Source of the DNA: Cellulomonas sp. KH9
Lineage (GTDB): Bacteria; Actinomycetota; Actinomycetes; Actinomycetales; Cellulomonadaceae
Reading direction: 5' to 3'
Assembly (NCBI RefSeq): GCF_900114185.1
Contig: NZ_FOSE01000001.1
Span: 108,485-172,484 of the forward strand
DNA length: 64,000 bases
A program made the translations under genes and the position numbers. Position 1 is the first letter of the stretch, and each line of letters opens with the position of its first letter. Positions 25,512 to 32,651 of the stretch are shown piece after piece. A model generated the notes under the pieces. The model was not told the origin of the DNA, made no database searches, and saw only the letters and a program-made list of their open reading frames with translations.

Positions 25512-26137
25512 CCGCCCGTCGGGCCGTCGCCCGCGCCTACTGGCGGGTGAGCCGCTGGACGCTGCGGACCGAGCGGGTGCCGCAGGACGGGTCCGGCATC
25601 ATCCTGGGCGCCCCGCACACGTCCAACTGGGACTTCGTCCTGATGCTCGCGATCGCGTGGGAGGCGGGGCTGCCGTTCCGGTGGCTCGGCAAGCACACGC
25701 TGTTCCGGGGGCCCGCCGGTCCGCTGATGCGCGGGCTCGGTGGCATCCCGGTCGACCGCCGCGACCCTGCCGGGCTGGTGGACGACCTGGTCGCGCGCAT
25801 GGGCGCCGGCGAGCACTTCTACCTCGTCGTGACGCCGGAGGGGTCCCGGTCCGGGTCGGGGTGGAAGTCGGGCTTCTACCGCATCGCGCGGGCGACGGAC
25901 CTGCCGGTCACGCTCGGGTACGTGGACCGCACGACCATGACGGCCGGTCTGGGCCCGACGCTGACGCTCACGGGCGACGTCCGGGCGGACATGGACCGGG
26001 TGCGCGCGTTCTACGCGGACAAGGCCGGGGTGGTCCCGGCGCGCCGCACGGAGCCGCGGCTGCGCGACGAGGGCGCCACCGACGGCGGGCCCGTGGGCGA
26101 GGGCCCTGCGGATGCGGGAGCGTCGGACCGGACCTAA
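25508..26137 (+). CDS. PlsC-like acyltransferase (1-acylglycerol-3-phosphate family)
   Basis: A 209-residue protein with the glycerolipid acyltransferase motifs in a compact form: HTSNWD (the family HX4D motif), GLGGIPVDRRDP and TPEGSRSGSGWKSGFYRIA (motif III, here PEGSR). This subgroup, close to lysophospholipid acyltransferases of 180-210 residues, has no membrane helix. The GTG start overlaps the phytochrome stop (GTGA), so the two are translationally coupled. That is an odd pairing: it suggests light-dependent expression of a lipid enzyme or simple operon packing. The last 35 residues are low-complexity. Confidence 0.82.
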   Translation: MTARRAVARAYWRVSRWTLRTERVPQDGSGIILGAPHTSNWDFVLMLAIAWEAGLPFRWLGKHTLFRGPAGPLMRGLGGIPVDRRDPAGLVDDLVARMGAGEHFYLVVTPEGSRSGSGWKSGFYRIARATDLPVTLGYVDRTTMTAGLGPTLTLTGDVRADMDRVRAFYADKAGVVPARRTEPRLRDEGATDGGPVGEGPADAGASDRT

Positions 26138-26168
26138 CGTCGGGGGGTCACGACGAAGGGAGCTCATC

Positions 26169-26339
26169 ATGGGTCTCGACGACAAGATCAAGAACTCCGC
26201 GCAGCAGGCCGAGGGCAAGGCCAAGGAGGCCGTCGGCAAGGCGACGGGTGACGAGGAGCGCGAGGCCGAGGGCCGCGCGGACCAGTCCTCGGCCAACCTC
26301 AAGCAGGCCGGCGAGAACGTGAAGGACGCCTTCCGCTGA
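26169..26339 (+). CDS. CsbD family stress protein
   Basis: A 56-residue, highly charged, helical protein with the CsbD repeat pattern: KIKNSAQQAEGKAKEAVGKA and a second GEN..KDAF segment. CsbD proteins are small general-stress proteins (sigma-B regulated in Bacillus) of unknown mechanism. The ATG at 26169 follows a GAAGGGAG ribosome site. A strong terminator hairpin follows at 26376. It sits 31 bases after the acyltransferase gene, so it may be read through from the phytochrome operon as well as from its own promoter. Confidence 0.88.
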   Translation: MGLDDKIKNSAQQAEGKAKEAVGKATGDEEREAEGRADQSSANLKQAGENVKDAFR

Positions 26340-26375
26340 TCTTTCGGACGGTGTGCGGGTGCCCCGCACCCGCCG

Positions 26376-26411
26376 GACGCCCCCGGGACCGACGTCGGTC
26401 CCGGGGGCGTC
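26376..26411 (+). terminator. Strong hairpin terminator after csbD-type gene
   Basis: A perfect 36-base inverted repeat. GACGCCCCCGGGACCGAC (26376-26393) pairs with its exact reverse complement (26394-26411) with no loop bases beyond the turn. It lies 36 bases after the CsbD stop and before the riboswitch promoter, so it insulates the two. Confidence 0.75.
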
Positions 26412-26533
26412 GTGCTGCCGGGGCGCTCGCGTCACCCGGACGGGCGCAGGTCAGCGTCGCGTCGAGCCGACACGCCCCCTGCGGGGCGCGGGATGATCGG
26501 CCGAGCGGGTGAATTGGGCTCTCGTCCAGGACG

Positions 26534-26549
26534 AGTGACCGGAATCACT
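26534..26549 (+). promoter_or_regulatory. CRP/GlxR-like binding site upstream of the riboswitch
   Basis: AGTGA (26534-26538), six bases, TCACT (26545-26549) gives the GTGA-N6-TCAC core of cAMP-receptor-type regulators. Its centre is about 42 bases before the start point predicted from the -10-like TAATGT (26572-26577), the class II activator position, and it covers the place of a -35 box. It is the only such site I noted, and it lies just before the c-di-GMP riboswitch. Confidence 0.55.
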
Positions 26550-26585
26550 ACCGCTCAACGTGAGAGCCGTCTAATGTCGGACTTG

Positions 26586-26667
26586 TCAGCGAAACGGCAA
26601 ACCCTCCGCAAGGAGGGGACGCAAAGCCACGGGACCCACGAGGTCAGCCGGGCTACCGAACGAAGGG
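26586..26667 (+). promoter_or_regulatory. Cyclic-di-GMP-I (GEMM) riboswitch
   Basis: The RNA has the conserved GEMM-I core. ACGGCAAACC leads into a hairpin CCCTCC (26602-26607), GCAA tetraloop, GGAGGG (26612-26617). It is followed by GACGCAAAGCC (26618-26628), a second stem with GACC/GGTC arms (26633-26636, 26642-26645), and AGCCGGGCTACCGA (26646-26659). Order, tetraloop and the invariant GACGCAAAGCC match the Vibrio Vc2 class. The 3' end abuts GAAGGG (26662-26667), a plausible ribosome site for the ATG at 26675, so control of translation is likely. Ligand by family: cyclic di-GMP. Confidence 0.9.
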
Positions 26668-26674
26668 TTCCGTC

Positions 26675-26812
26675 ATGGACCAGCGCAACTCCGCCGCAGA
26701 GCCGCACGAGGTTCGCCCCCAGGTCCTCCCCGTCGCACGGTGGGCGGCCATCGCCGCACGCCTGGAGGCCACGGTGAGCGTCCCCGCCCAGCGCGACGCG
26801 CTGGCGGCCTGA
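26675..26812 (+). CDS. 45-residue protein under riboswitch control, unknown function
   Basis: A short frame starting at the ATG right behind the riboswitch and ending at TGA 26810-26812. The product is 45 residues: a polar first third (MDQRNSAAEPHEVRPQ), then a probable amphipathic helix (VLPVARWAAIAARLEATVS) and a short Ala/Arg tail. It has no signal peptide or transmembrane helix and I recognise no family. Its reality rests on position: the riboswitch ends at its ribosome site, and a terminator hairpin follows 28 bases after its stop. It might be a small regulator or a leader ORF, and nothing longer follows in this direction. Confidence 0.6.
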   Translation: MDQRNSAAEPHEVRPQVLPVARWAAIAARLEATVSVPAQRDALAA

Positions 26813-26839
26813 CGACGTCACATCCCCCGACGCACCACC

Positions 26840-26880
26840 CCGCGGCCCCGCCGTCCTCCCCCCGGACTGCGGGGCCGCGG
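26840..26880. terminator. Bidirectional hairpin between small ORF and flippase gene
   Basis: CCGCGGCCCCGC (26840-26851) pairs perfectly with GCGGGGCCGCGG (26869-26880) around a 17-base C-rich loop. It lies between convergent genes ending at 26812 and 26888 and can serve both. Confidence 0.65.
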
Positions 26881-26887
26881 TCTGCCC

Positions 26888-29482
26888 TCAGAGCTCGCCG
26901 ACGCGCTGGAGGTACCGCATCGCCATCCAGCCGAACGGGATCCGCAGCCAGAACGTCAGCAGGCGGAACAGCAGGGCGACCGTGGTGGCGACACCGGCGT
27001 TGATGCCGGTGATGGTGTAGAGGCCGAGGCCCAGCGCGGACTCCACGGTGCCGATGCCGCCGGGCGTGGGGATGATCGCGCCGGCGGTGTTGCCGGTGAG
27101 GTACACGAGCGCGACCTGCACCAGCGAGGCGTGCTGCCCCAGCGCGGCCAGCGCGGCGTCGAACGCGAGCACGTACCCCATCGTCATGAGGACGTTGCCG
27201 CCCAGCGCGAGGGCGAGCCGCCACGGCTGCCCCAGCACCTCGATGAGGCGCGGCAGCGTCTGGCGGACGGTCGGCCCGACCCGTCGCTGCACCCACGCGC
27301 GCACGGGCGGGAACAGCAGGGCGAGGCCGACCAGCGCCGCGAGGACCGCGAGCGCCACCAGCATGGGCGGCGACACGGAGAACGAGGACGGCGAGTGCAC
27401 GCCCGAGGTCACCGTGAGGACCAGGAGCAGCAGCAGCGTGGTGATGAACTGGCTCACCTGCACCAGGGCGACCGTGGCGCCGGCCAGGGTCGCGCTGACG
27501 CCGCGGCGGGTGAGCATCCGCAGGTTGAGCGCTGCCGGGCCGATGCCCGCGGGTGCCGCGAGGGCCACGAACGTGGCGGCCGACTGCACCAGCGTCGCGC
27601 GCCACACCGGCAGCTTCACGGGGGAGAACGCGACGAACGCGAGGCCGGCCCCGAGGAGCGTCACCATGCCGAGGGCCGCGGCGAGGGCCGAGTACCGCCA
27701 GTCGCTGGCGGCCAGCACGGGGCCGATCTCGGCGACGTTGACGGCGGTGAGCACGGCGAACACGGCGACGATCGTCAGCACGATGGTGACGAGCGTGCGG
27801 GCGCCGAACCGGACGAGCTGCTCGGGGTGGACGTCCGCCTCGGGCAGGCGCGCGACGAGCGCGGAGCGCAGCTCGGCGAGCACCTCCTTGTGGGCGCGCA
27901 TCTCGTCGCGGGTGCGGCGCGGCAGTGCGACGGTCTGCAGCAGCGGGCCGATGGCCTCGATGTCGCCGTCGGGCAGCACCTCGACGGCCGAGCCGACGGC
28001 GCGCTCGGCGCCCACGCGCAGGGCCAGGAGGGCGACCAGCTGGGTGGTGTCCATGCGGCGCGCGAGCTCGGAGGAGGCGACGTCGCCCTGCTCCCACGCC
28101 GTCAGCCACACGCGCGGGCCGGTGGGACCCCGCTCGACGAGGATGGCGTCGGACGTCAGCGCCCGGTGGGCGATGCCCGCGGCGTGGCCGAGCTGCAGCT
28201 GGGCCCAGATCGCGTGCAGCACGTCGTCGTCGACGTCGTCGGTCTCGAGGTCGGACAGGGGCACGGCGGACCCCGTGCTCTCCTGGAGCAGGAGCATCGA
28301 GTCCTCGGCCTCGGCGATGCTCAGCAGCTGCGGGGTCCGCACGCCGGCGGCGCTCGCGGCGTAGGAGAGCAGTGCCGCGCGCTCGGTGGCCTGCCGCAGC
28401 GAGAGGGCGGAACGGCCCTCCAGGCCGCGCAGGCGCAGGGAGCGCCACAGCCGGGTGATCATGCCGACCACCTGGCGGTCGCCGTCGAACACCAGCAGGT
28501 CGAGGTGGCGCCCGTCGTCGGTGGTCACGTCGTAGAGCCGGTCGCCGGCGGCGCGCACGAGCGCCCGCTGCGCGGGCGTGCCCTGCGGCAGCCGGGCGAC
28601 CCCCTCGACGGTCGCGGTGGTGCGGTCGCCCAGCAGGGCCGGGTCGGGCACGCGGGTGACGGTGGCGGGCTCGACGCCGGCGCGGCGGATGCCGGCGAGC
28701 AGCGTGCGGGCGTAGGCGCGCTCGGGGTCCACGCCTCCCACGTAGCGACCCAGCAGCCCGGCGGTCCGGCCCACGAGCAGGGCCAGGCCGATCCCGGCGA
28801 GGGACACGGCTGCCGTGATGAGCACGACGCCGGTGGTCACCCACAGCAGGTTCCACGACCAGGCGACGCTGCGTCGTCGGCTGCGGGGCCCGGCGACCGT
28901 GAGCAGGGCCGTCAGCATGGCGGCGTACTCGGGGATGGTCAGCTGCCACACCCCGCCCAGCCGCACGGACAGGCCGTGGCGCAGGCCCTCGGAGCCGAAG
29001 GTGTCGAACGTCCAGTACAGGGCGGCGACGAGCAGGAGCGCGCCGATCGCAGCGAGCACGGCCTGCAGCAGCTGGCGGCCGAGGCGTCGCAGGGCCAGCT
29101 CGGTCAGCACGGCGATCGGCACGACGACGGTGGTGAACCCGACGAGCACGTTGACGGGCACGAACAGGATGCGGCGCAGCAGGGTCGCGAACCCCTGGAC
29201 GTCCTCGGCCACGCCCGTGGTGGTGTTCTGCGCGTAGGTCGCCAGCACGACGACGAGCACGGCGATCAGCGCCGCGAGCGTGGCGCCGAGCAGGTCGACC
29301 GGGCGGTGGACCCGCTGGGGGCGGACGTCCACCACGTCGACCGGTGAGCGGACGGCGCGGACGTCGCCGTCGGGGGAGGGGTCGGTGAGGGCGGCGCGGG
29401 GTGCCGTGGCCGGCGGTGCCGCGGACGGTGGCCGGGGGTCGTCGCCGGCACCGTCCGGTGCGCGCGGCGGCGAGATCGACAT
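26888..29482 (-). CDS. Flippase-like (UPF0104/LPG synthase TM) protein with degenerate kinase domain
   Basis: About 864 residues. An N-terminal disordered segment (1-45) is followed by about six membrane helices (60-240). A central cytoplasmic domain (about 255-540) resembles aminoglycoside-phosphotransferase or protein kinases. A C-terminal UPF0104/YbhN-type flippase domain (about 560-860) includes GNTAGAIIPTPGGIGTVESA. The kinase domain looks inactive: the catalytic loop is HRALTSDAILV (from His439), lacking the Asp and Asn, and the metal-binding segment is TAWEQG. Such proteins may move lipid-linked precursors, with the pseudokinase as a sensor. An upstream ATG at 29581 is possible but lies inside an operator. 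Divergent from a small HTH gene. Confidence 0.82.
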   Translation of the reverse strand: MSISPPRAPDGAGDDPRPPSAAPPATAPRAALTDPSPDGDVRAVRSPVDVVDVRPQRVHRPVDLLGATLAALIAVLVVVLATYAQNTTTGVAEDVQGFATLLRRILFVPVNVLVGFTTVVVPIAVLTELALRRLGRQLLQAVLAAIGALLLVAALYWTFDTFGSEGLRHGLSVRLGGVWQLTIPEYAAMLTALLTVAGPRSRRRSVAWSWNLLWVTTGVVLITAAVSLAGIGLALLVGRTAGLLGRYVGGVDPERAYARTLLAGIRRAGVEPATVTRVPDPALLGDRTTATVEGVARLPQGTPAQRALVRAAGDRLYDVTTDDGRHLDLLVFDGDRQVVGMITRLWRSLRLRGLEGRSALSLRQATERAALLSYAASAAGVRTPQLLSIAEAEDSMLLLQESTGSAVPLSDLETDDVDDDVLHAIWAQLQLGHAAGIAHRALTSDAILVERGPTGPRVWLTAWEQGDVASSELARRMDTTQLVALLALRVGAERAVGSAVEVLPDGDIEAIGPLLQTVALPRRTRDEMRAHKEVLAELRSALVARLPEADVHPEQLVRFGARTLVTIVLTIVAVFAVLTAVNVAEIGPVLAASDWRYSALAAALGMVTLLGAGLAFVAFSPVKLPVWRATLVQSAATFVALAAPAGIGPAALNLRMLTRRGVSATLAGATVALVQVSQFITTLLLLLVLTVTSGVHSPSSFSVSPPMLVALAVLAALVGLALLFPPVRAWVQRRVGPTVRQTLPRLIEVLGQPWRLALALGGNVLMTMGYVLAFDAALAALGQHASLVQVALVYLTGNTAGAIIPTPGGIGTVESALGLGLYTITGINAGVATTVALLFRLLTFWLRIPFGWMAMRYLQRVGEL

Positions 29483-29562
29483 GATGGCGAGTCTAGGCAG
29501 CGTGCCGCGCGGCGCTCGTCCACCTTGCGGCGGGTCCTGCGCGGCCGTGTCTCCGTCCCGGG

Positions 29563-29580
29563 TGTCAACATGTGTTGACA
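29563..29580. promoter_or_regulatory. Operator 1: perfect palindrome TGTCAACA-TG-TGTTGACA
   Basis: Eight-base arms (29563-29570 and 29573-29580) are exact reverse complements around a 2-base centre. It lies between the flippase-like gene and the small HTH gene, 32 bases centre to centre from a second copy, so both lie on one face of the helix. Confidence 0.75.
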
Positions 29581-29594
29581 TCGCAGGGTGAGCG

Positions 29595-29612
29595 CGTCAA
29601 CATGAGTTGACG
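29595..29612. promoter_or_regulatory. Operator 2: CGTCAAC-ATGA-GTTGACG
   Basis: This is the second copy of the palindrome in the divergent region, with seven-base perfect arms (29595-29601, 29606-29612). It shares GTCAACATG.GTTGAC with operator 1. It ends 24 bases before the HTH start. Two phased sites between divergent genes suggest cooperative binding by an autoregulator, most simply the HTH protein at 29637. Confidence 0.75.
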
Positions 29613-29636
29613 TCAGCACGTCGACGGAGGACCACG

Positions 29637-29870
29637 ATGACCGAGGAGGAGACCGACATGTCCGCTCTGGTCGCCCGCGCCGAGGACGACGACCCGCTCG
29701 GCGCGCTGCTGGCGCTGTCGCGGCTGCGCCGTGAGGTCGACCGCCGCGAGGCCGTCGCCGTGCGTCGCGCCCGTGCCGCCGGCGTCCCGTGGGCGGCGAT
29801 CGCCGTGATGCTCGGGGTCAGCAAGCAGGCCGTCCACCGCCGCTACGGCGGGCGTCGCCGCGAGGACTGA
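29637..29870 (+). CDS. Small HTH protein, likely autoregulator
   Basis: A 77-residue protein. An acidic N-terminal part is followed by RLRREVDRREAVAVRRARAA, a charged helix, and GVPWAAIAVMLGVSKQAVHRRYGGR, a clear helix-turn-helix of the sigma-70 region 4 or homeodomain-like kind. It ends in basic residues. Proteins of this type occur in many actinobacteria, often annotated only as helix-turn-helix. The ATG at 29637 has GGAGG six bases upstream; a second ATG at 29658 is possible. The adjacent paired palindromes make it the best candidate for their binding protein. Confidence 0.75.
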   Translation: MTEEETDMSALVARAEDDDPLGALLALSRLRREVDRREAVAVRRARAAGVPWAAIAVMLGVSKQAVHRRYGGRRRED

Positions 29871-30000
29871 CCCGCGTCGCACCCGGCGCCCGGCGCGCCC
29901 CGTGCGGCCGTCCGCGCTACGTTCGGCCCGGAGGTGCCGCCGCGTGGTCACCGACCGCGCCACCTGACCCCGGGCCGCAGGGCTCCGTGAGGAGGTCACG

Positions 30001-30585
30001 ATGGTCGACGACGTCACCGCGCAGGTCGTGCGGACCGTGCGCAAGGTGTGGTGGCTGCCCGTCGTGCGCGGCGTGCTGCTGCTGGTGCTCGGGCTGCTGC
30101 TCATGGCCCAGCCCGCCGCGTCGCTCGCGGCGATCGTCTGGCTCTTCGGGATCTTCGCCGTCGTCGACGGCGTGCTGCTGGTCGTGCAGGGACTGGTCGA
30201 CCGCGGCGTCCCGGGCTGGACGTGGTGGGTGGTCGAGGGCGTCGCCGGCGTCGCCGTCGGCGCGGTCGTGGTGCTGTGGCCCGGCCCCACCGTGCGCGTG
30301 CTGTTCTTCCTCCTCGCCGCCTGGCTGCTCGTGCTCGGCGTCGTCTCGATCATCGGAGCGGTGGCGCTGTCCCGCTACCGCGACCCCGGCTGGCACTGGC
30401 CGCTCGCGTTCGGTCTGGTCAGCACGCTGTTCGCGGTGCTGCTCATCGCCCGGCCGCAGGGCTCGCTCGCGGTGTTCGGCGTCCTGCTGGGGCTGTTCGC
30501 GTTCGTCGGCGGCGCCATGAACGTGGTCAGCGGGTTCGCGGTGCGGCAGATGGTCAAGGACCTCGGCCGTCCCGCGGTGCCGTGA
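30001..30585 (+). CDS. HdeD/DUF308 family membrane protein
   Basis: A 194-residue protein with six hydrophobic helices in three pairs. WLPVVRGVLLLVLGLLLMAQP and VWLFGIFAVVDGVLLVVQG are the hallmark HdeD repeats. HdeD supports acid resistance at high cell density in E. coli; the role in actinobacteria is unproven. The ATG at 30001 follows GAGGAGG. The last codons form the first unit of a 17-base tandem array. It is monocistronic and convergent with the CPBP protease gene. Confidence 0.85.
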   Translation: MVDDVTAQVVRTVRKVWWLPVVRGVLLLVLGLLLMAQPAASLAAIVWLFGIFAVVDGVLLVVQGLVDRGVPGWTWWVVEGVAGVAVGAVVVLWPGPTVRVLFFLLAAWLLVLGVVSIIGAVALSRYRDPGWHWPLAFGLVSTLFAVLLIARPQGSLAVFGVLLGLFAFVGGAMNVVSGFAVRQMVKDLGRPAVP

Positions 30586-30684
30586 CCACCGCGGTGCCGT
30601 GATCACCGCGGTGCCGTGATCACCGCGGTGCCGTGAGTCCCGCGGTGCCCTGAGCCCGGCGGTGCCGTGAGCCTGGCGGTGCGG
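30573..30684. repeat. 17-bp tandem repeat starting at the hdeD-type gene end
   Basis: Six head-to-tail copies of CGCGGTGCCGTGATCAC-like units begin at 30573, 30590, 30607, 30624, 30641 and 30658, followed by a partial seventh to 30684. Copies 2 and 3 are identical and later ones drift by 1-5 bases. The first unit contains the stop codon of the HdeD gene. There are no spacers. It fills the whole gap up to the stop of the convergent CPBP gene at 30689. Confidence 0.9.
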
Positions 30685-30688
30685 GGCG

Positions 30689-31555
30689 TCAGGTGACGCC
30701 GATGGCCTCGAGCCACTCCTCGGGCAGCAGCGCGTAGCCCACGAACGCGACGACGTCGAGCGCCGTGTGCGCGACGACGAGGGGCATGACGCGGCGTCGT
30801 CGCCGGTAGTACTCGGCGAAGACGACGCCCATGACCACGTTGCCGATGAACGGCCCCCAGCCCTGGTACAGGTGGTACGAGCCGCGCAGCAGGGCGCTGG
30901 CGGCGATGATCGCCGGCGTCCGCCACCGCAGGTCGCGCAGGCGCTCCATGAGGTAGCCGACCGCCACGACCTCCTCGAGCAGGGCGTTCTGCAACGCCGA
31001 GAGGATGAGCACGGGCACGGTCCACCAGGCCGCGTTGAGCGCCGCGGCCTGCACCTCGACCGTGATGCCGAGCGCACGACCGGCCACGTAGAGACCGAGA
31101 CCGGGGATGCCGATGAGCGCCGCGAGCCCGATGCCGAGGCCCAGGTCCCGCCACGGTCGCGTGCGGTCGAGCCCGATGCGGCGCACCGCGGAGCGGCCGT
31201 TGGCGGAGAGCAGGTACAGCGCGAGCGCGACCGGCAGCAGCGCGAACCCGATGGACAGCAGCTGGTACGTCAGGTCGAGGTAGGGGCGCGGCGACCGGCT
31301 GGCGTTGAGCGTGGTGGTCTGGCTCGCCAGGGGTGGGCCGGCCGTGAGCTTGGCGACGAGCGCGACGACGGCGTAGACCGCCGACTTGCCGAGCGACAGG
31401 CCCAGCACGATCCAGATCTCGGCGGTGAGCCGCCGGGCGACGGCGCGCTCGCCGGGGGGCGGCGCGGCGTGCGGCAGCCCGTCACCGGCTCCGGCGGCGC
31501 TGCCGCGCCCGTCGTCCTCGCGCGCGCCCCCGCGCCCGCCGACCGCACGTCCCAT
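30689..31555 (-). CDS. CPBP-family intramembrane metalloprotease
   Basis: A 288-residue membrane protein with about eight helices. The CPBP (Abi/Rce1-like) motifs are present: NALLEEVVAVGYLMERLR carries the EE motif of motif 1, SYHLYQGWGPFIGNVVMGV supplies the His of motif 2, and VVAHTALDVVAFV the His/Asp of motif 3. Such proteases cleave membrane-bound substrates or protect against self-made peptides; no bacteriocin gene is nearby. The first 45 residues are Gly/Ala-rich and non-conserved, so the start may be later than 31555. Confidence 0.85.
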   Translation of the reverse strand: MGRAVGGRGGAREDDGRGSAAGAGDGLPHAAPPPGERAVARRLTAEIWIVLGLSLGKSAVYAVVALVAKLTAGPPLASQTTTLNASRSPRPYLDLTYQLLSIGFALLPVALALYLLSANGRSAVRRIGLDRTRPWRDLGLGIGLAALIGIPGLGLYVAGRALGITVEVQAAALNAAWWTVPVLILSALQNALLEEVVAVGYLMERLRDLRWRTPAIIAASALLRGSYHLYQGWGPFIGNVVMGVVFAEYYRRRRRVMPLVVAHTALDVVAFVGYALLPEEWLEAIGVT

Positions 31556-31655
31556 GCTCGCAGGCTACGTGCCGTGCGTCCGGGCGGCGCGGCCGGTCCC
31601 GTGGCGTGTCCCGGGGCGTGGGCGTCCCGGCTGCGCGTGCGGGGGTGACAGGGTC

Positions 31656-31695
31656 TTGACCGCAGAGTGGACGCGGGTGCAAAGTGGTTTGCATG
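31656..31695 (+). promoter_or_regulatory. Promoter and 16-bp palindrome overlapping the start codon
   Basis: A -35-like TTGACC (31656-31661) is spaced 17-18 bases from the place of a -10. That place lies inside TGCAAA-GTGG-TTTGCA (31678-31693), a perfect palindrome whose final A is the first base of the ATG of the next gene. The transcript would begin at or next to the start codon, so it is leaderless. The operator would block RNA polymerase directly. The winged-helix protein encoded second in the operon is the likely ligand. Confidence 0.55.
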
Positions 31696-32349
31696 ACAAA
31701 GTCGAACGACGACACCCGAAGGTCCGCCGTGCCGGACGACGACACCCCGCCGGACCCCCGGGAGGGGCTCGCGATCGTCGCCGCCCAGCAGCGCCGCGTG
31801 CGGGACTCCGACGTCGACGACCGCGTGCTCTTCGGCGTCTGGGGCGTCGCCTGGCTCCTGGGCTACGGCGCGCAGTGGTGGACGGCCACCACGTCGCCCA
31901 CCCGCACGGCCACCGGAGTCGGCGGCCTCGTGTTCGGCGTGCTGGCGGTCGCCGGGCTCGTGGTCACGCTCGTCCACGTCACGCGCGCCACCCACGGGCT
32001 CGCCGGCACCAGCCGCCAGGTGGGCGCGATGTACGGCTGGGCCTGGATGCTCGGGTTCGTCGGCCAGGGGCTGCTCGTCGCGGGCGTCGTGCGCGCCGAC
32101 GCGAGCCCGGTGGTCGTCACCGTCGTCGCCAACGGCGTCGCCTGCCTGGTCGTCGGCCTGCTCTACATGGCCGGCGGCGCGCTGTGGCGTGAGGTCTCGA
32201 TGTACGCCCTGGGCGGCTGGATGATCCTCACCGCGGCGGCCGCGGGCCTGGTGGCCATGCCCGCCGGCTACCTCGTCATGTCGCTGGCCGGCGGCGGCGG
32301 GATGCTCGTCGGCGCGGCACTCGCCGCGGTGCGACGGCGGCGCGCATGA
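31693..32349 (+). CDS. Membrane protein of unknown function, first gene of ABC operon
   Basis: A 218-residue protein. Residues 1-48 are polar, with PPDPREGLAIVAAQQRRVRD as a conserved-looking cytoplasmic start. Five or six hydrophobic helices follow, including RVLFGVWGVAWLLGYGAQWW and two alanine/glycine-rich ones at the end. I recognise no named family; similar proteins are commonly found before PadR/MarR-like regulators and ABC genes in actinobacteria. The ATG appears to have no ribosome site and lies at the predicted transcription start. The stop overlaps the next gene (ATGA). Confidence 0.7.
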   Translation: MTKSNDDTRRSAVPDDDTPPDPREGLAIVAAQQRRVRDSDVDDRVLFGVWGVAWLLGYGAQWWTATTSPTRTATGVGGLVFGVLAVAGLVVTLVHVTRATHGLAGTSRQVGAMYGWAWMLGFVGQGLLVAGVVRADASPVVVTVVANGVACLVVGLLYMAGGALWREVSMYALGGWMILTAAAAGLVAMPAGYLVMSLAGGGGMLVGAALAAVRRRRA

Positions 32350-32651
32350 GCGAGGTCGACCTCGATCCCGTCATCCACTCGGCGTCCCGGCTGCGGGTCG
32401 TCGCCACCCTCGCCGCCCTCGAGCGCGGCGACCGGGTCTCCTTCCCCCGGCTGCAGAAGCTGCTCGACATGACCGCCGGGAACCTGTCCACGCACCTGCG
32501 GCGCCTCGAGGACGCCGGGTACGTCACCCAGACCAAGACGCACGTCGGCCGCACCCCGGCCACGTACGTGGAGCTCAGCCCCGCCGGACGGCTCGCGTTC
32601 GAGCGGTACACGCAGACCCTCACGGAGCTGCTCAAGGGAGCGCAGGAATGA
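32346..32651 (+). CDS. Winged-helix regulator (ArsR/MarR-like), operon autoregulator
   Basis: A 101-residue single-domain regulator. VDLDPVIHSASRLRVVATLAAL opens the fold, LLDMTAGNLSTHLRRLEDAGYV is the recognition helix pair, and THVGRTPATYVELSPAGRLAF is the wing, with TP..Y typical of the HTH_27/PadR-related group. It has no metal-binding cysteines. It is sandwiched, with ATGA overlaps, between a membrane protein and an ABC ATPase, which makes it the operon's likely repressor through the palindrome at 31678-31693. Confidence 0.85.
   Translation: MSEVDLDPVIHSASRLRVVATLAALERGDRVSFPRLQKLLDMTAGNLSTHLRRLEDAGYVTQTKTHVGRTPATYVELSPAGRLAFERYTQTLTELLKGAQE

Noticed and set aside
26586..26667. ydaO (c-di-AMP) or cobalamin riboswitch
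   Set aside because: The conserved core is that of GEMM-I (GACGCAAAGCC with a GNRA-capped stem). It is far shorter than ydaO or cobalamin elements and lacks their motifs.
26673..28949. Long minus-strand frame of about 758 codons over the flippase-like gene
   Set aside because: It is out of frame with the real protein and is an Arg/Ala-rich shadow. The true frame has membrane helices and family motifs.
30573..30684. CRISPR-like array
   Set aside because: Units are 17 bases, directly abutting and drifting. There are no spacers and no cas genes in the window.
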